12,456 nt of DNA from Cytophagales bacterium (GTDB taxonomy: Bacteria > Bacteroidota > Bacteroidia > Cytophagales > Cyclobacteriaceae): contig DNZD01000138.1 of the NCBI GenBank assembly GCA_003504855.1, positions 1-12,456 on the forward strand. The letters are read 5' to 3'. Below, piece after piece: positions 6,257 through 12,456 of the stretch. The position numbers and the translations under genes were made by a program. The notes beneath the pieces are model-generated. The model was not told the DNA's origin. It searched no databases and saw only the letters and a program-made list of their open reading frames with translations. Within the stretch, counting starts at the first letter, position 1. The number at the start of each line of letters is the position of its first letter.

Positions 6257-7450
6257 TCAGGATTCAAAAAAGCACACCGTGCCCCCGACCCAGGTTTTGT
6301 CTTTGTTGTACTTCACGCCAATCATTTCACCCCTGCTTAACCGGGCCAGGTTGGTGAGCAAAGTGGGACGACCGGAGCCCGGCTCCCAGAGGTAGAGTAA
6401 CCTGATCTCTGCTTTTACCAATCCATCCGGGGCCTGAACCACTGGTTCGTAGTGCACCTTTTTCTGAAGCATGAAGTTCTTCCGGTCAGCCATTGGGATG
6501 CGGTCAATGTCTTGTCGCGTCACATGAAAAATTACACCACTGCCGGAAAATGAAAACAATGGCTTCAAGACATAGTTTTCCAGGTCTGCAGGCAACTGAT
6601 CCACCGTGTGTAAAAAGCGACTTTCCGGCACAGCCGGGTCGTGCAGGAAGGGCATGGTATATTTACTGATGTAGAAAAACCAGTTTGGATGTCCAGCCCA
6701 TTCAACATCAACATCTTCGGTGAGGTGAAACTCAGTAACCAGGTCTTTGCGCTGTACCAGTTCATCAAAAATTACCCGGTTGTAAATTCGCTGGATACGG
6801 ATTTCTTTTCCACCCTTCATATAGTATAATGCCCGACCCCGAACCCGTACATCACCTAAATGAAGCAGGGTTATGCCCAGTTTTTCCCGGGTGATCAGAA
6901 AATCGATGGCTGTGTTCTGCTTCAAGGGGTCTATCTCAAGCAGGACTACCTCTTCGGGGTTGTGCTTCCCCACTATCGCGTTGCGCAACTTCTTCCAGTA
7001 CGCTTCTGAGTCCAGTCCAAAATGATAGTGCAGGGAATCTGGCAGGCTATAGTGTTCTCGTATTTTTGCTCCCAGAAAATCCTGATAGCCAAAGAGCGAA
7101 GGAAATCCCTGCATCTCAATCAGGCGTGGAACCAATTCATAGCTGCCTTCTGTGCAAACTGCATAGTCTAACGCGATGAAGAGGCTGTTGGGTGTTTCGT
7201 GAGGCACCCGGAGATGATCGGGCAGTGCACCTGCCATCTGCTCCCGAAAGTCAGGCCGGACGATAAAGTCGATGATGTGATCGGCCGATGCAAATAATTT
7301 CCGGGCAAAGTGCTTATCAACAAATACCGGTGTCTCCGCCACACGGAAGGGAATCGTATAATGATAAGTTTCATTCAGGTCATTCAGAAACGCATCGTAT
7401 TTCTGTACGCTGAATTGTTTATTGAATTGCTGACGGACCTTTACAATCAT
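6257..7450 (-). CDS. ATP-grasp-like protein (resembles circularly permuted ATP-grasp / glutathionylspermidine-synthase type)
   Basis: A soluble 397-residue protein with no domain I can name with certainty. Its C-terminal third looks like an ATP-grasp nucleotide site: VLKPLFSFSGSGV at residues 294-306 (candidate ATP-binding Lys296 plus Gly-rich loop), LQKKVHYEPV at 328-337, AEIRLLYLW at 347-355, and LTNLARLSRGEMIGV (365-379) followed by NKDKTWVGGT (382-391). The last recalls the 'TRVA...KDTWV' end of circularly permuted ATP-grasp proteins. Upstream, LIEMQGFPSLFGYQ (110-123) and IQRIYNRVIFDEL (219-231) recall glutathionylspermidine-synthase-like proteins. If correct, it would activate a carboxylate with ATP and join it to an amine. 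Its ATG overlaps the TGA of the amidotransferase gene (ATGA, 7450-7447), so the two are translationally coupled. Family membership is inference; the catalytic residues are not proven. Confidence 0.6.
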   Translation of the reverse strand: MIVKVRQQFNKQFSVQKYDAFLNDLNETYHYTIPFRVAETPVFVDKHFARKLFASADHIIDFIVRPDFREQMAGALPDHLRVPHETPNSLFIALDYAVCTEGSYELVPRLIEMQGFPSLFGYQDFLGAKIREHYSLPDSLHYHFGLDSEAYWKKLRNAIVGKHNPEEVVLLEIDPLKQNTAIDFLITREKLGITLLHLGDVRVRGRALYYMKGGKEIRIQRIYNRVIFDELVQRKDLVTEFHLTEDVDVEWAGHPNWFFYISKYTMPFLHDPAVPESRFLHTVDQLPADLENYVLKPLFSFSGSGVIFHVTRQDIDRIPMADRKNFMLQKKVHYEPVVQAPDGLVKAEIRLLYLWEPGSGRPTLLTNLARLSRGEMIGVKYNKDKTWVGGTVCFFES

Positions 7451-8295
7451 AAACTAACAGCCTGAAGCCGGTGACGGAGTGCCAACGCCAGAAAACGGGG
7501 AACGACCGTTTGATTGGTCAGGCTGATTTTATCCGGGTCGGTCAATTGATTGAGCATGTCCTGATATTTTGCTTCACCATACTTGCCCATAACCAGGTTT
7601 TTCTTTTCATCACTCAGCAGATACATACGCATGCCCTGTGATTCAGCTTCCGGATGAAACTGCATGCCGACAAAAGCTTCATCAAAGCGGATGGCCATCA
7701 CCGCACGCTCCAAAACCACATGCGGTCTGTATTTCTCAACACACAACACGGCACCTCCACGTTCGTGAATTTTTTCATCGTCAGGCTGGGTGATTTGATA
7801 ATCCCGCGAATCCACGGCCCAAAACGGATCGGCCAGGGTGTTCAACAAAGGGTCATGAGCCCCTTCACGCGTTTTATGCACTGGCATGACGCCAAATGAG
7901 GTCGACCGGCGCTTTGAGACATGTCCATAGCCATAATACCTGCAATAGATCTGAAATGAATGACAAATCAACAATACATGTTTCTTCTGGTCCGGATGCG
8001 ACTCATTGTAGTGTTGAATGTCTTCCATTAAACCAAAGTACACGGATTCCCACTCAGCACCAGCGCTATCGATCGGACTGCCCGGACCGCCACTGGAGAT
8101 ATAGGCATCATAGTCCAATCCAGGTGATTCGCACTTGGCGCGAATATCAAACTTTTTGTACTCGATGGGTTGCTGATACTCCCGGGAAACGTAGGCGATC
8201 AGGTCGAGAATATTCTGCATGCCGACATTGGCAGTGCCTTCATACAAATCAAGCACAGCTACACGGATGGGGCCGGAATCAGAAGACGTAAACAC
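7447..8295 (-). CDS. Stand-alone class I glutamine amidotransferase-like protein
   Basis: A 282-residue protein with the flavodoxin-like class I glutaminase fold. Visible are the first strand RVAVLDLYEG (11-20), the oxyanion loop YISSGGPGSP (65-74), the nucleophile elbow LLICHSFQIY with Cys111 (108-117), and the His-Glu pair in GMQFHPEAES (His214, Glu216). The triad is complete, but the elbow reads L-I-C-H-S-F-Q instead of the usual G-[IV]-C-x-G-x-Q: both glycines are replaced. Such proteins hydrolyse glutamine and pass ammonia to a partner; some relatives hydrolyse gamma-glutamyl compounds instead. No synthase domain is fused, so the partner would be a neighbouring ligase. The start is GTG at 8295; the next Met (residue 26) would remove the first beta strand. 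The stop overlaps the next gene's ATG by four bases, and the YbdK-type gene ends 23 bases upstream. Confidence 0.85.
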   Translation of the reverse strand: MFTSSDSGPIRVAVLDLYEGTANVGMQNILDLIAYVSREYQQPIEYKKFDIRAKCESPGLDYDAYISSGGPGSPIDSAGAEWESVYFGLMEDIQHYNESHPDQKKHVLLICHSFQIYCRYYGYGHVSKRRSTSFGVMPVHKTREGAHDPLLNTLADPFWAVDSRDYQITQPDDEKIHERGGAVLCVEKYRPHVVLERAVMAIRFDEAFVGMQFHPEAESQGMRMYLLSDEKKNLVMGKYGEAKYQDMLNQLTDPDKISLTNQTVVPRFLALALRHRLQAVSL

Positions 8296-8299
8296 AGGG

Positions 8300-8307
8300 C
8301 AAAGGTA
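8300..8307 (-). promoter_or_regulatory. Possible internal -7 promoter element before the amidotransferase gene
   Basis: On the minus strand this reads TACCTTTG, an exact TAnnTTTG match and identical to the element before def. It ends only 5 bases before the GTG start, so a transcript from it would be leaderless or nearly so. No -33 element is seen. It could be a secondary promoter inside the operon or a chance match. Confidence 0.25.
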
Positions 8308-8318
8308 AGGATTGCGTT

Positions 8319-9416
8319 CTAGACGCCCGTCAGGGTCTCGTCGGTGATATAGTCAACCACTTTTTCCAGGCTGCCAGTTTTGTTAAACACCGCCAACTGC
8401 CGGTCGGCGCCAGTGCCATGCTCCAGGATATGGTACACATATTGGATGGCCTTGCGGCTACCCAACTCATCGACCACATCGTCAATAAATTCAAGCAATT
8501 CCCGGATCAGCAATCGGGTATCCAACTCTTGCTGCTTGCCAAAGTCAATCAGACGGCCATCCAATCCGTATCGGGAGGCGCGCCATTTATTCTCATTGAT
8601 CAATGCCCGGCTGTACATAATAAAACTCTGGTTTTGCAGACGCAGTTTGTACAACTTCACCACGAGCGCCTGAAAAAGTGCCGTGATGGCGATCGTCTCC
8701 TCTACCCGCATGGGCACATCGCAGATGCGAAACTCAATTGTGTCAAAGAAGGGGTGTACGCGCACATCCCACCATATTTTCTTTGCATTGTCAATACAAT
8801 TGGTCTTGATCAGCAGGTTGATATAATTCTTGAATGCATCCCAGCTGGCAAAATCATCCGGAATTCCAGTCCGGGGAAATTTATCAAACACCTTTGTGCG
8901 GAAGGACCTGAATCCGGTATTGCGTCCTTCCCAAAAAGGCGAGTTGGATGACAATGCATAGACGTGCGGCAGAAAATACCGTACGGTATTCATGATGTGA
9001 ATGGCCATGTCTTTGTCGGCAATGCCAACGTGAACATGCAGTCCGAAAATGAGGTTCGATCGGGCAGCTTCCTGCATTTCGTTAACAATGGCATCATACC
9101 GGGGATTGGGCGTAATTAACTGGGTACTCCAATGCGAAAACGGATGTGTACCGGAAGCTCCAATCTTGAGGTTAAGACTTCCTGCAATCTGTGCCACATG
9201 CTTTCTCAATTGACGGATCTCCGCACCGGCCTGGTCAACATTACTGCAAATTGATGTACCTACCTCCACCACTGCCTGGTGCATTTCCGCTTTCACCTGC
9301 TCGTGAAATACTAATGCAGCGAGTTCCACGATCTTCTGATCATGCGATTTCAATTCCCGCGTCACGGGATCTATCACCATGTACTCCTCTTCAATGCCGA
9401 GTGTAAATTTTTCCAT
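8319..9416 (-). CDS. YbdK-type carboxylate-amine ligase (glutamate-cysteine ligase 2 family)
   Basis: A member of the GCS2/YbdK family (365 residues; E. coli YbdK is about 372), which forms gamma-glutamyl-type amide bonds with ATP via an acyl-phosphate; YbdK itself is only weakly active as a glutamate-cysteine ligase. Conserved blocks are FTLGIEEEYMVID (4-16), with the acidic metal-binding residues, FGLHVHVG (124-131), SSNSPFWEGRNTGFRSFR (156-173), VRVHPFFDTIEFRICD (218-233) and NENKWRASRYGLDG (274-287). I chose ATG at 9416, because MEKFTLGIEEEY is the family's normal N-terminus. An open frame continues upstream to 9569 but lies over the end of the preceding gene and encodes Arg-rich sequence unlike the family. 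The start is 4 bases after the ATP-grasp stop, with AAGGA about 10 bases before the ATG. The true amine and carboxylate substrates are unknown; the neighbours suggest a dedicated peptide or amide product rather than glutathione. Confidence 0.93.
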   Translation of the reverse strand: MEKFTLGIEEEYMVIDPVTRELKSHDQKIVELAALVFHEQVKAEMHQAVVEVGTSICSNVDQAGAEIRQLRKHVAQIAGSLNLKIGASGTHPFSHWSTQLITPNPRYDAIVNEMQEAARSNLIFGLHVHVGIADKDMAIHIMNTVRYFLPHVYALSSNSPFWEGRNTGFRSFRTKVFDKFPRTGIPDDFASWDAFKNYINLLIKTNCIDNAKKIWWDVRVHPFFDTIEFRICDVPMRVEETIAITALFQALVVKLYKLRLQNQSFIMYSRALINENKWRASRYGLDGRLIDFGKQQELDTRLLIRELLEFIDDVVDELGSRKAIQYVYHILEHGTGADRQLAVFNKTGSLEKVVDYITDETLTGV

Positions 9417-9420
9417 ACGG

Positions 9421-10416
9421 TTATTTCCTTGCCTTCTTTGTCGGTGTCTTGGCTGCGGTGGCCTTCCTGGGTGCAGGTGCAACGCCTTGCGTAACAAACG
9501 TTCCCCACGTGAGGTTATCCTTTCCATCCTTCTGCAGCTGGGCCCGCTCGATGGCCATTTTCGCGGCATGTTCTACTACCCAATCAAAGTTCTCCTGTCC
9601 AACTGATGCGACATCGGCATCCGGTGCTGGATTACAGAAGTCAATTGCATAGGGAATTCCATCGCGCACCGCCATCTCCACGGTATTAAAATCATAACCC
9701 AGGGCATGGTTCAACGTGAGCACGTGGTCGTGCACTGTCTTCAACAGTTTTTCAGATACAGGACCTTTCTCTACAACATACCTCAGGTGATGTGGATTGC
9801 GGGGTTCATACTGCATGATGCGCACATATTTTCCGCCCAGGCAATAGCAACGGAAGTAATCATCAAATACAATTTCTTCCTGAAGCATCATCACCAACTG
9901 ACCAGTCTGCCGGTAAGACTCAAAGAAATCATCGGGGCCGCGCAATTTATATACGCTCTTCCAGCCGCCTCCGGCATGTGGCTTCATATAGGCCGGCCAA
10001 CCAATGTGATCAAAAATCTGATCCCAGCTCAACGGAAATTTCAGGTTCGCGAAAGAGGTCTCACTGGTATCGGTTGGTCGTTCGTACGACGGAAGTATCA
10101 CCGTCTTGGGAACCGGCACACCCAATTTAACTGCCAGGGCATTGTTGAAAAATTTCTCGTCCGCACTCCACCAAAAGGGATTGTTAAGCACAGCCGTTCC
10201 CGAAATGGCTGCGTTTTTCAGGAACGCCCGGTAAAAAGGAACGTCCTGGGATATCCGATCGATAATTACAGCATAACCACTCGACTCACCCTGTCTCACT
10301 TGATCTACCAATACTGGCTCGGCGGTGATCCCGGCAATATCCATTTTGTTGATGCGCTCGACAAAGGCCTGTGGAAATGAACGTTCCATGCCGTGGAGTA
10401 TTCCTATCTTTTTCAT
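9421..10416 (-). CDS. ATP-grasp ligase with basic C-terminal tail
   Basis: A 331-residue ATP-grasp-fold enzyme, resembling RimK- and D-Ala-D-Ala-ligase-type carboxylate-amine ligases. The N-terminal part MKKIGILHGMERSFP forms the first Rossmann-like lobe. NNALAVKLGVPVPKT at 91-105 is the usual linker into the ATP-grasp domain. AYMKPHAGGGWKSVY (142-156) holds the ATP-binding Lys145 and the Gly-rich loop. LVMMLQEEIVFDDYFRCYCL (174-193) covers the adenine and substrate region, and FNTVEMAVRDGIPYAIDFCN (243-262) contains the Mg2+ ligands Glu247, Asp259 and Asn262. A tail of about 18 residues (APAPRKATAAKTPTKKARK, 313-331) is rich in Lys, Arg, Ala, Pro and Thr, probably disordered, and not part of the fold. 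The gene lies between the secreted hydrolase (11 bases) and the YbdK-type ligase (4 bases), which implies joint action. The substrate is unknown. Confidence 0.88.
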   Translation of the reverse strand: MKKIGILHGMERSFPQAFVERINKMDIAGITAEPVLVDQVRQGESSGYAVIIDRISQDVPFYRAFLKNAAISGTAVLNNPFWWSADEKFFNNALAVKLGVPVPKTVILPSYERPTDTSETSFANLKFPLSWDQIFDHIGWPAYMKPHAGGGWKSVYKLRGPDDFFESYRQTGQLVMMLQEEIVFDDYFRCYCLGGKYVRIMQYEPRNPHHLRYVVEKGPVSEKLLKTVHDHVLTLNHALGYDFNTVEMAVRDGIPYAIDFCNPAPDADVASVGQENFDWVVEHAAKMAIERAQLQKDGKDNLTWGTFVTQGVAPAPRKATAAKTPTKKARK

Positions 10417-10427
10417 GCGGTAAGTGG

Positions 10428-11354
10428 TTAGGGTTTGTCCTTCAAGGAAATCACCAAATCCTGAAGTTTGGTTGGTTCGGTAAGGTTAAGACTATGTGCC
10501 GAATTTGTAAACCAAAATAGGTCCTTTTTTTCAGCTTTCACGGCCTGAAAATAGGCTTCCGTCAATTTAGAGGAAGTTTGATAGTCGCGGGAGCCAACAA
10601 AGAAATAAACCGGACACTTGATCTCCGGGGCGGCCTCGAACAAATTGATGGCTGATCCTTCATTAAACAATGAAAGCCATTTTACCGACCACTTCAACAC
10701 AAACGATTTCCCGGCCACGGGCGACCCCATTTTTTTGGACAGCCATTTTCTGTGGTAGTACAATTGCTCACCGCTTTCAAACGGTATGTGTACTGACCCC
10801 AATTCCTTTATAGCATCAGTATCCTTGCGTTCGCTTGCCTCATCCCACATCACCTGTAGCATTTCCCGTTCACTGCGTTGCTGATACACCATGGGCGCAA
10901 GGGCAAAGCAGCCCTTTATGGCATCCGGGTATTTGGCCGCAACATACAGCGCAAGAAATCCACCCCAGGAATGGCCCATGAGATAGATTTTGTTTTGAGC
11001 AAAACGTTCACGCAGGTAATTGATCATGTCATATGCATCTTTCACCACAACGTCTACTGTCAGAGATACCCCGGAAGTATTCAGGGTGGCTGTTTTTCCG
11101 CTTTCACGTTGGTCCCACATCACAACCATAAAATGGCGCTGCAGTTCGTGTGTAAACTTGTCGGCATAGCCCATGGCGGAATTGCCGGGGCCACCGTGCA
11201 AAAACAGCAACACGGGCATCGTGCTGTCTTTGCCTTTGATGTGAATCCATTGATGAATGCCGTTGATCATCACCGATTGGCGGATATCAATCGGAGCAGC
11301 CCATCCATACAGGCCAAAGTTTAAACACAGCCAAAGCAAGCAGAACTTTTTCAT
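10428..11354 (-). CDS. Secreted alpha/beta hydrolase, proline iminopeptidase-like (S33 type)
   Basis: A 308-residue alpha/beta hydrolase with a likely signal peptide: MKK, a hydrophobic core FCLLWLCLNFGLYGW, and possible cleavage after AA at about residue 20. Family marks are LFLHGGPGNSA (50-60, the HGGPG oxyanion motif of proline iminopeptidases), WDQRESGKT (80-88), the nucleophile in MGHSWGG (Ser129), the acid in GSRDYQ (Asp257) and the base in NSAHSL (His287). A cap domain lies between about 155 and 240. Relatives release N-terminal proline or other residues from peptides, or hydrolyse esters. In this operon it could cleave the amide or peptide made by the ligases, but the export signal puts it in the periplasm or outside, away from them. 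ATG at 11354 gives the signal peptide directly. The esterase gene lies 26 bases upstream and the ATP-grasp gene 11 bases downstream. Confidence 0.9.
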   Translation of the reverse strand: MKKFCLLWLCLNFGLYGWAAPIDIRQSVMINGIHQWIHIKGKDSTMPVLLFLHGGPGNSAMGYADKFTHELQRHFMVVMWDQRESGKTATLNTSGVSLTVDVVVKDAYDMINYLRERFAQNKIYLMGHSWGGFLALYVAAKYPDAIKGCFALAPMVYQQRSEREMLQVMWDEASERKDTDAIKELGSVHIPFESGEQLYYHRKWLSKKMGSPVAGKSFVLKWSVKWLSLFNEGSAINLFEAAPEIKCPVYFFVGSRDYQTSSKLTEAYFQAVKAEKKDLFWFTNSAHSLNLTEPTKLQDLVISLKDKP

Positions 11355-11380
11355 GTCGGCTGTTAGCGGTGACTCTTAGG

Positions 11381-12091
11381 CTATCCCTTGATCAAAGACA
11401 AGTAATGCGGAAACATCTCACGCCAGGCGGGCCAATCATGAGGTGCACCATGTCGCACATCCAGCCAATGGTGAATTCCTTTGTTTCGGAATATGCCCGC
11501 CATCTTTTCATTGGCATCCCAACACATATCATTGGTGCCGGTACCCAAAACAACAAACATATCGCTGAATAAGGGATGCTGTGCCTGTGGAATGAAGTCA
11601 GGTGGATTGTTGAAATATACATTGTCATCATAATATCCGTCCAATTGATCACGGATATCAAATGCTCCGCCCATGCTGAACACGTACTTGGCCACTTCAG
11701 GATGTTTGAACGCAAAATTCGTAGCATGGTATCCACCAAAACTACAACCTGCGGTAGCTACCCGGCCAACACCCGTTTCGCGTTGGGCCAAGGGCACCAA
11801 TTCCGTTAACAGAAATTGATCGTACCAGATGTGGTTCATTACGCGCTGGGCCGGATGAATGCTTTTGTTGTACCAACTCACTTCATCGATGCCGTCAGGG
11901 CAATAAATTTTTACCAGGCCTTCGTCGACAAACCAGGCCACACTCTCCAGCAGTTTAAAATCTTTGTTCTCATAATAATGTCCCATCGAAGTTGGGAACA
12001 AAATCACCGGATACCCGCGCGTACCAAATGCGAGTACTTCAATGTCGCGGCTGAGACTGGGGGAATACCACCGATGATAGTGCTCGTACAT
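11381..12091 (-). CDS. Cytoplasmic alpha/beta hydrolase, putative esterase (esterase D/COG4947-like)
   Basis: A 236-residue alpha/beta hydrolase without a signal peptide. It starts with a beta-rich section MYEHYHRWYSPSLSRDIEVL, where 'S-x-x-L-x-R-D-[IM]-E' is typical of this esterase group. Then come GYPVILFPTSMGHYYE (26-41), the nucleophile elbow AGCSFGGYH with Ser117 (114-122), GTGTNDMC (183-190) probably holding the catalytic Asp188, and GAPHDW (215-220) with the catalytic His218. The fold fits carboxylesterases acting on small acyl or peptide-like substrates. It is the first gene of the eight-gene minus-strand series, and its ATG at 12091 faces the divergent esterase-like gene across a 67-base gap. 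The actual substrate is unknown. Confidence 0.88.
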   Translation of the reverse strand: MYEHYHRWYSPSLSRDIEVLAFGTRGYPVILFPTSMGHYYENKDFKLLESVAWFVDEGLVKIYCPDGIDEVSWYNKSIHPAQRVMNHIWYDQFLLTELVPLAQRETGVGRVATAGCSFGGYHATNFAFKHPEVAKYVFSMGGAFDIRDQLDGYYDDNVYFNNPPDFIPQAQHPLFSDMFVVLGTGTNDMCWDANEKMAGIFRNKGIHHWLDVRHGAPHDWPAWREMFPHYLSLIKG

Positions 12092-12158
12092 GCTGGGGAT
12101 GGAAAAAATTCACAGGTAAGTTAACCTACGTTATTCTATTTTTGCAAGCCTTTTCAAC
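12092..12158. promoter_or_regulatory. Divergent promoter region between two esterase-like genes
   Basis: This 67-base gap separates the divergent start codons at 12091 (minus) and 12159 (plus). On the plus strand TATTTTTG at 12137-12144 is an exact match to the TAnnTTTG -7 element, 14 bases before the ATG, implying a leader of roughly 9 bases. On the minus strand TACCTGTG (one mismatch) is the best candidate for the start of the long operon. No convincing -33 element is seen for either direction. The shared control region suggests both sides respond together. Confidence 0.45.
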
Positions 12159-12456
12159 ATGGAGAACAACGACAAGCCCATTATCCCCCTGACGCCTGAA
12201 ATGACCATTCCAGCCTACCGATCGGAGGTATTGGACAACATCTTCACCTCGTTGCTCAACAGAAATGTGGCTGTTGAAATTCTTACCCCGCCGGACATGG
12301 ACCGCAGCAAGAAGTATCCATTGCTGGTGCTGAACGATGGTCAGGACATGGCCGCGGTGAAAGTGAAGGAAACTGTAGAGCGCATGGTGGCCGAGAAGCT
12401 AATCCCACCAATTATCGTGGTGGGCATCGTAGCGGCCGACCGGCTTCAGGAATATG
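12159..12456 (+). CDS. Putative esterase / alpha-beta hydrolase-fold protein, N-terminal part (cut by right edge)
   Basis: The frame opens at ATG 12159-12161 and continues for 99 codons to the window edge. The protein starts MENNDKPIIPLTPEMTIPAY without a signal peptide. It then shows TSLLNRNVAVEILTPPDM and KKYPLLVLNDGQDMAAVKVK, the pattern of the 'esterase D/enterochelin esterase' group, in which a core strand ends in L-x-L-x-D-G-Q. The later part IPPIIVVGIVAADRLQEY fits the next core strand, where family members usually read 'vGi...+...EY'. The catalytic Ser, Asp and His would lie beyond the edge and are not seen. It is transcribed away from the esterase gene at 11381-12091, with which it shares the promoter region. 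Confidence 0.75.
   Translation, partial: MENNDKPIIPLTPEMTIPAYRSEVLDNIFTSLLNRNVAVEILTPPDMDRSKKYPLLVLNDGQDMAAVKVKETVERMVAEKLIPPIIVVGIVAADRLQEY

Larger units (their letters stand above)
4794..12091 (-). other. Probable eight-gene transcription unit
   Basis: Eight genes in one direction are separated by 26, 11, 4, 23, -4 (overlap), 31 and 13 bases in order from 12091 down to 4794. There is no gap large enough for a typical promoter plus terminator, and one ATGA coupling at 7447-7450. Gene order is esterase, secreted hydrolase, ATP-grasp, YbdK-type ligase, amidotransferase-like, ATP-grasp-like, UbiA-type, purN. The unit may be divided by internal promoters, for example at 8300-8307 and in the 31-base gap before the UbiA-type gene. 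Confidence 0.7.

Noticed and set aside
9417..9569. Upstream extension of the YbdK-type ligase to 9569
   Set aside because: The extra 51 residues lie over the end of the ATP-grasp gene, are Arg/Pro-rich and unlike the family. MEKFTLGIEEEY at 9416 is the conserved N-terminus.
9706..10380. 224-codon plus-strand open frame inside the ATP-grasp gene
   Set aside because: It is fully antisense to a motif-rich ATP-grasp coding sequence and carries no protein motif of its own.
7447..10416. Assignment of the ligase genes to glutathione or N-acetylglutaminylglutamine amide synthesis
   Set aside because: No recognisable glutathione synthetase, no acetyltransferase domain and no asparagine-synthase-type class II amidotransferase is present, so neither known pathway fits.
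1..12456. CRISPR array, tRNA/rRNA gene, insertion sequence or phage gene
   Set aside because: Reading both strands gave no regularly spaced repeats, no transposase-, integrase- or phage-like protein, and no stretch that looked like an RNA gene; the gene-free DNA is too short to hold most of these.

Overview
The window looks like chromosomal DNA of a Bacteroidota bacterium, probably of the Cytophagales/Chryseolinea type. Supporting points are the peptide deformylase N-terminus, the ruvX-def pairing, the long C-terminal tail of the S41 protease, the near absence of strong Shine-Dalgarno sites, and three exact matches to the Bacteroidota -7 promoter element TAnnTTTG in intergenic DNA. The lineage is an inference from these family traits; no rRNA or other marker gene is present. 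No tRNA, rRNA, CRISPR array, insertion sequence or prophage gene was seen. Coding density is very high, and the longest gene-free stretch is about 103 bases.

Left part (1-1372, minus strand): ruvX (Holliday junction resolvase-like), def (peptide deformylase) and a Crp/Fnr-type regulator cut by the left edge run in one direction. Middle part (1476-4797, plus strand): a membrane-anchored S41 C-terminal processing protease, then a homogentisate 1,2-dioxygenase-like protein, followed 5 bases later by a hotdog-fold acyl-CoA thioesterase.

Right part (4794-12091, minus strand): eight genes read leftwards with gaps of at most 31 bases, so they are probably one long transcription unit. In transcription order they are a cytoplasmic alpha/beta esterase, a secreted proline-iminopeptidase-like alpha/beta hydrolase, an ATP-grasp ligase, a YbdK-type carboxylate-amine ligase (glutamate-cysteine ligase 2 fold), a stand-alone class I glutamine amidotransferase-like protein, an ATP-grasp-like protein resembling the circularly permuted type, a UbiA-type prenyltransferase, and purN. 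A second esterase-like gene begins divergently at 12159 and runs off the right edge.

The most interesting content is the block 6257-12091. Up to three ATP-dependent amide/peptide-bond-forming enzymes, an amidotransferase with an atypical nucleophile elbow and two (possibly three) hydrolases are packed together without any recognisable known pathway. The best reading is a biosynthetic or modification system for a small peptide or amide, with matching hydrolases; its product cannot be deduced from the sequence. PurN and the thioesterase meet tail to tail and share the four bases CTAG as their two stop codons.
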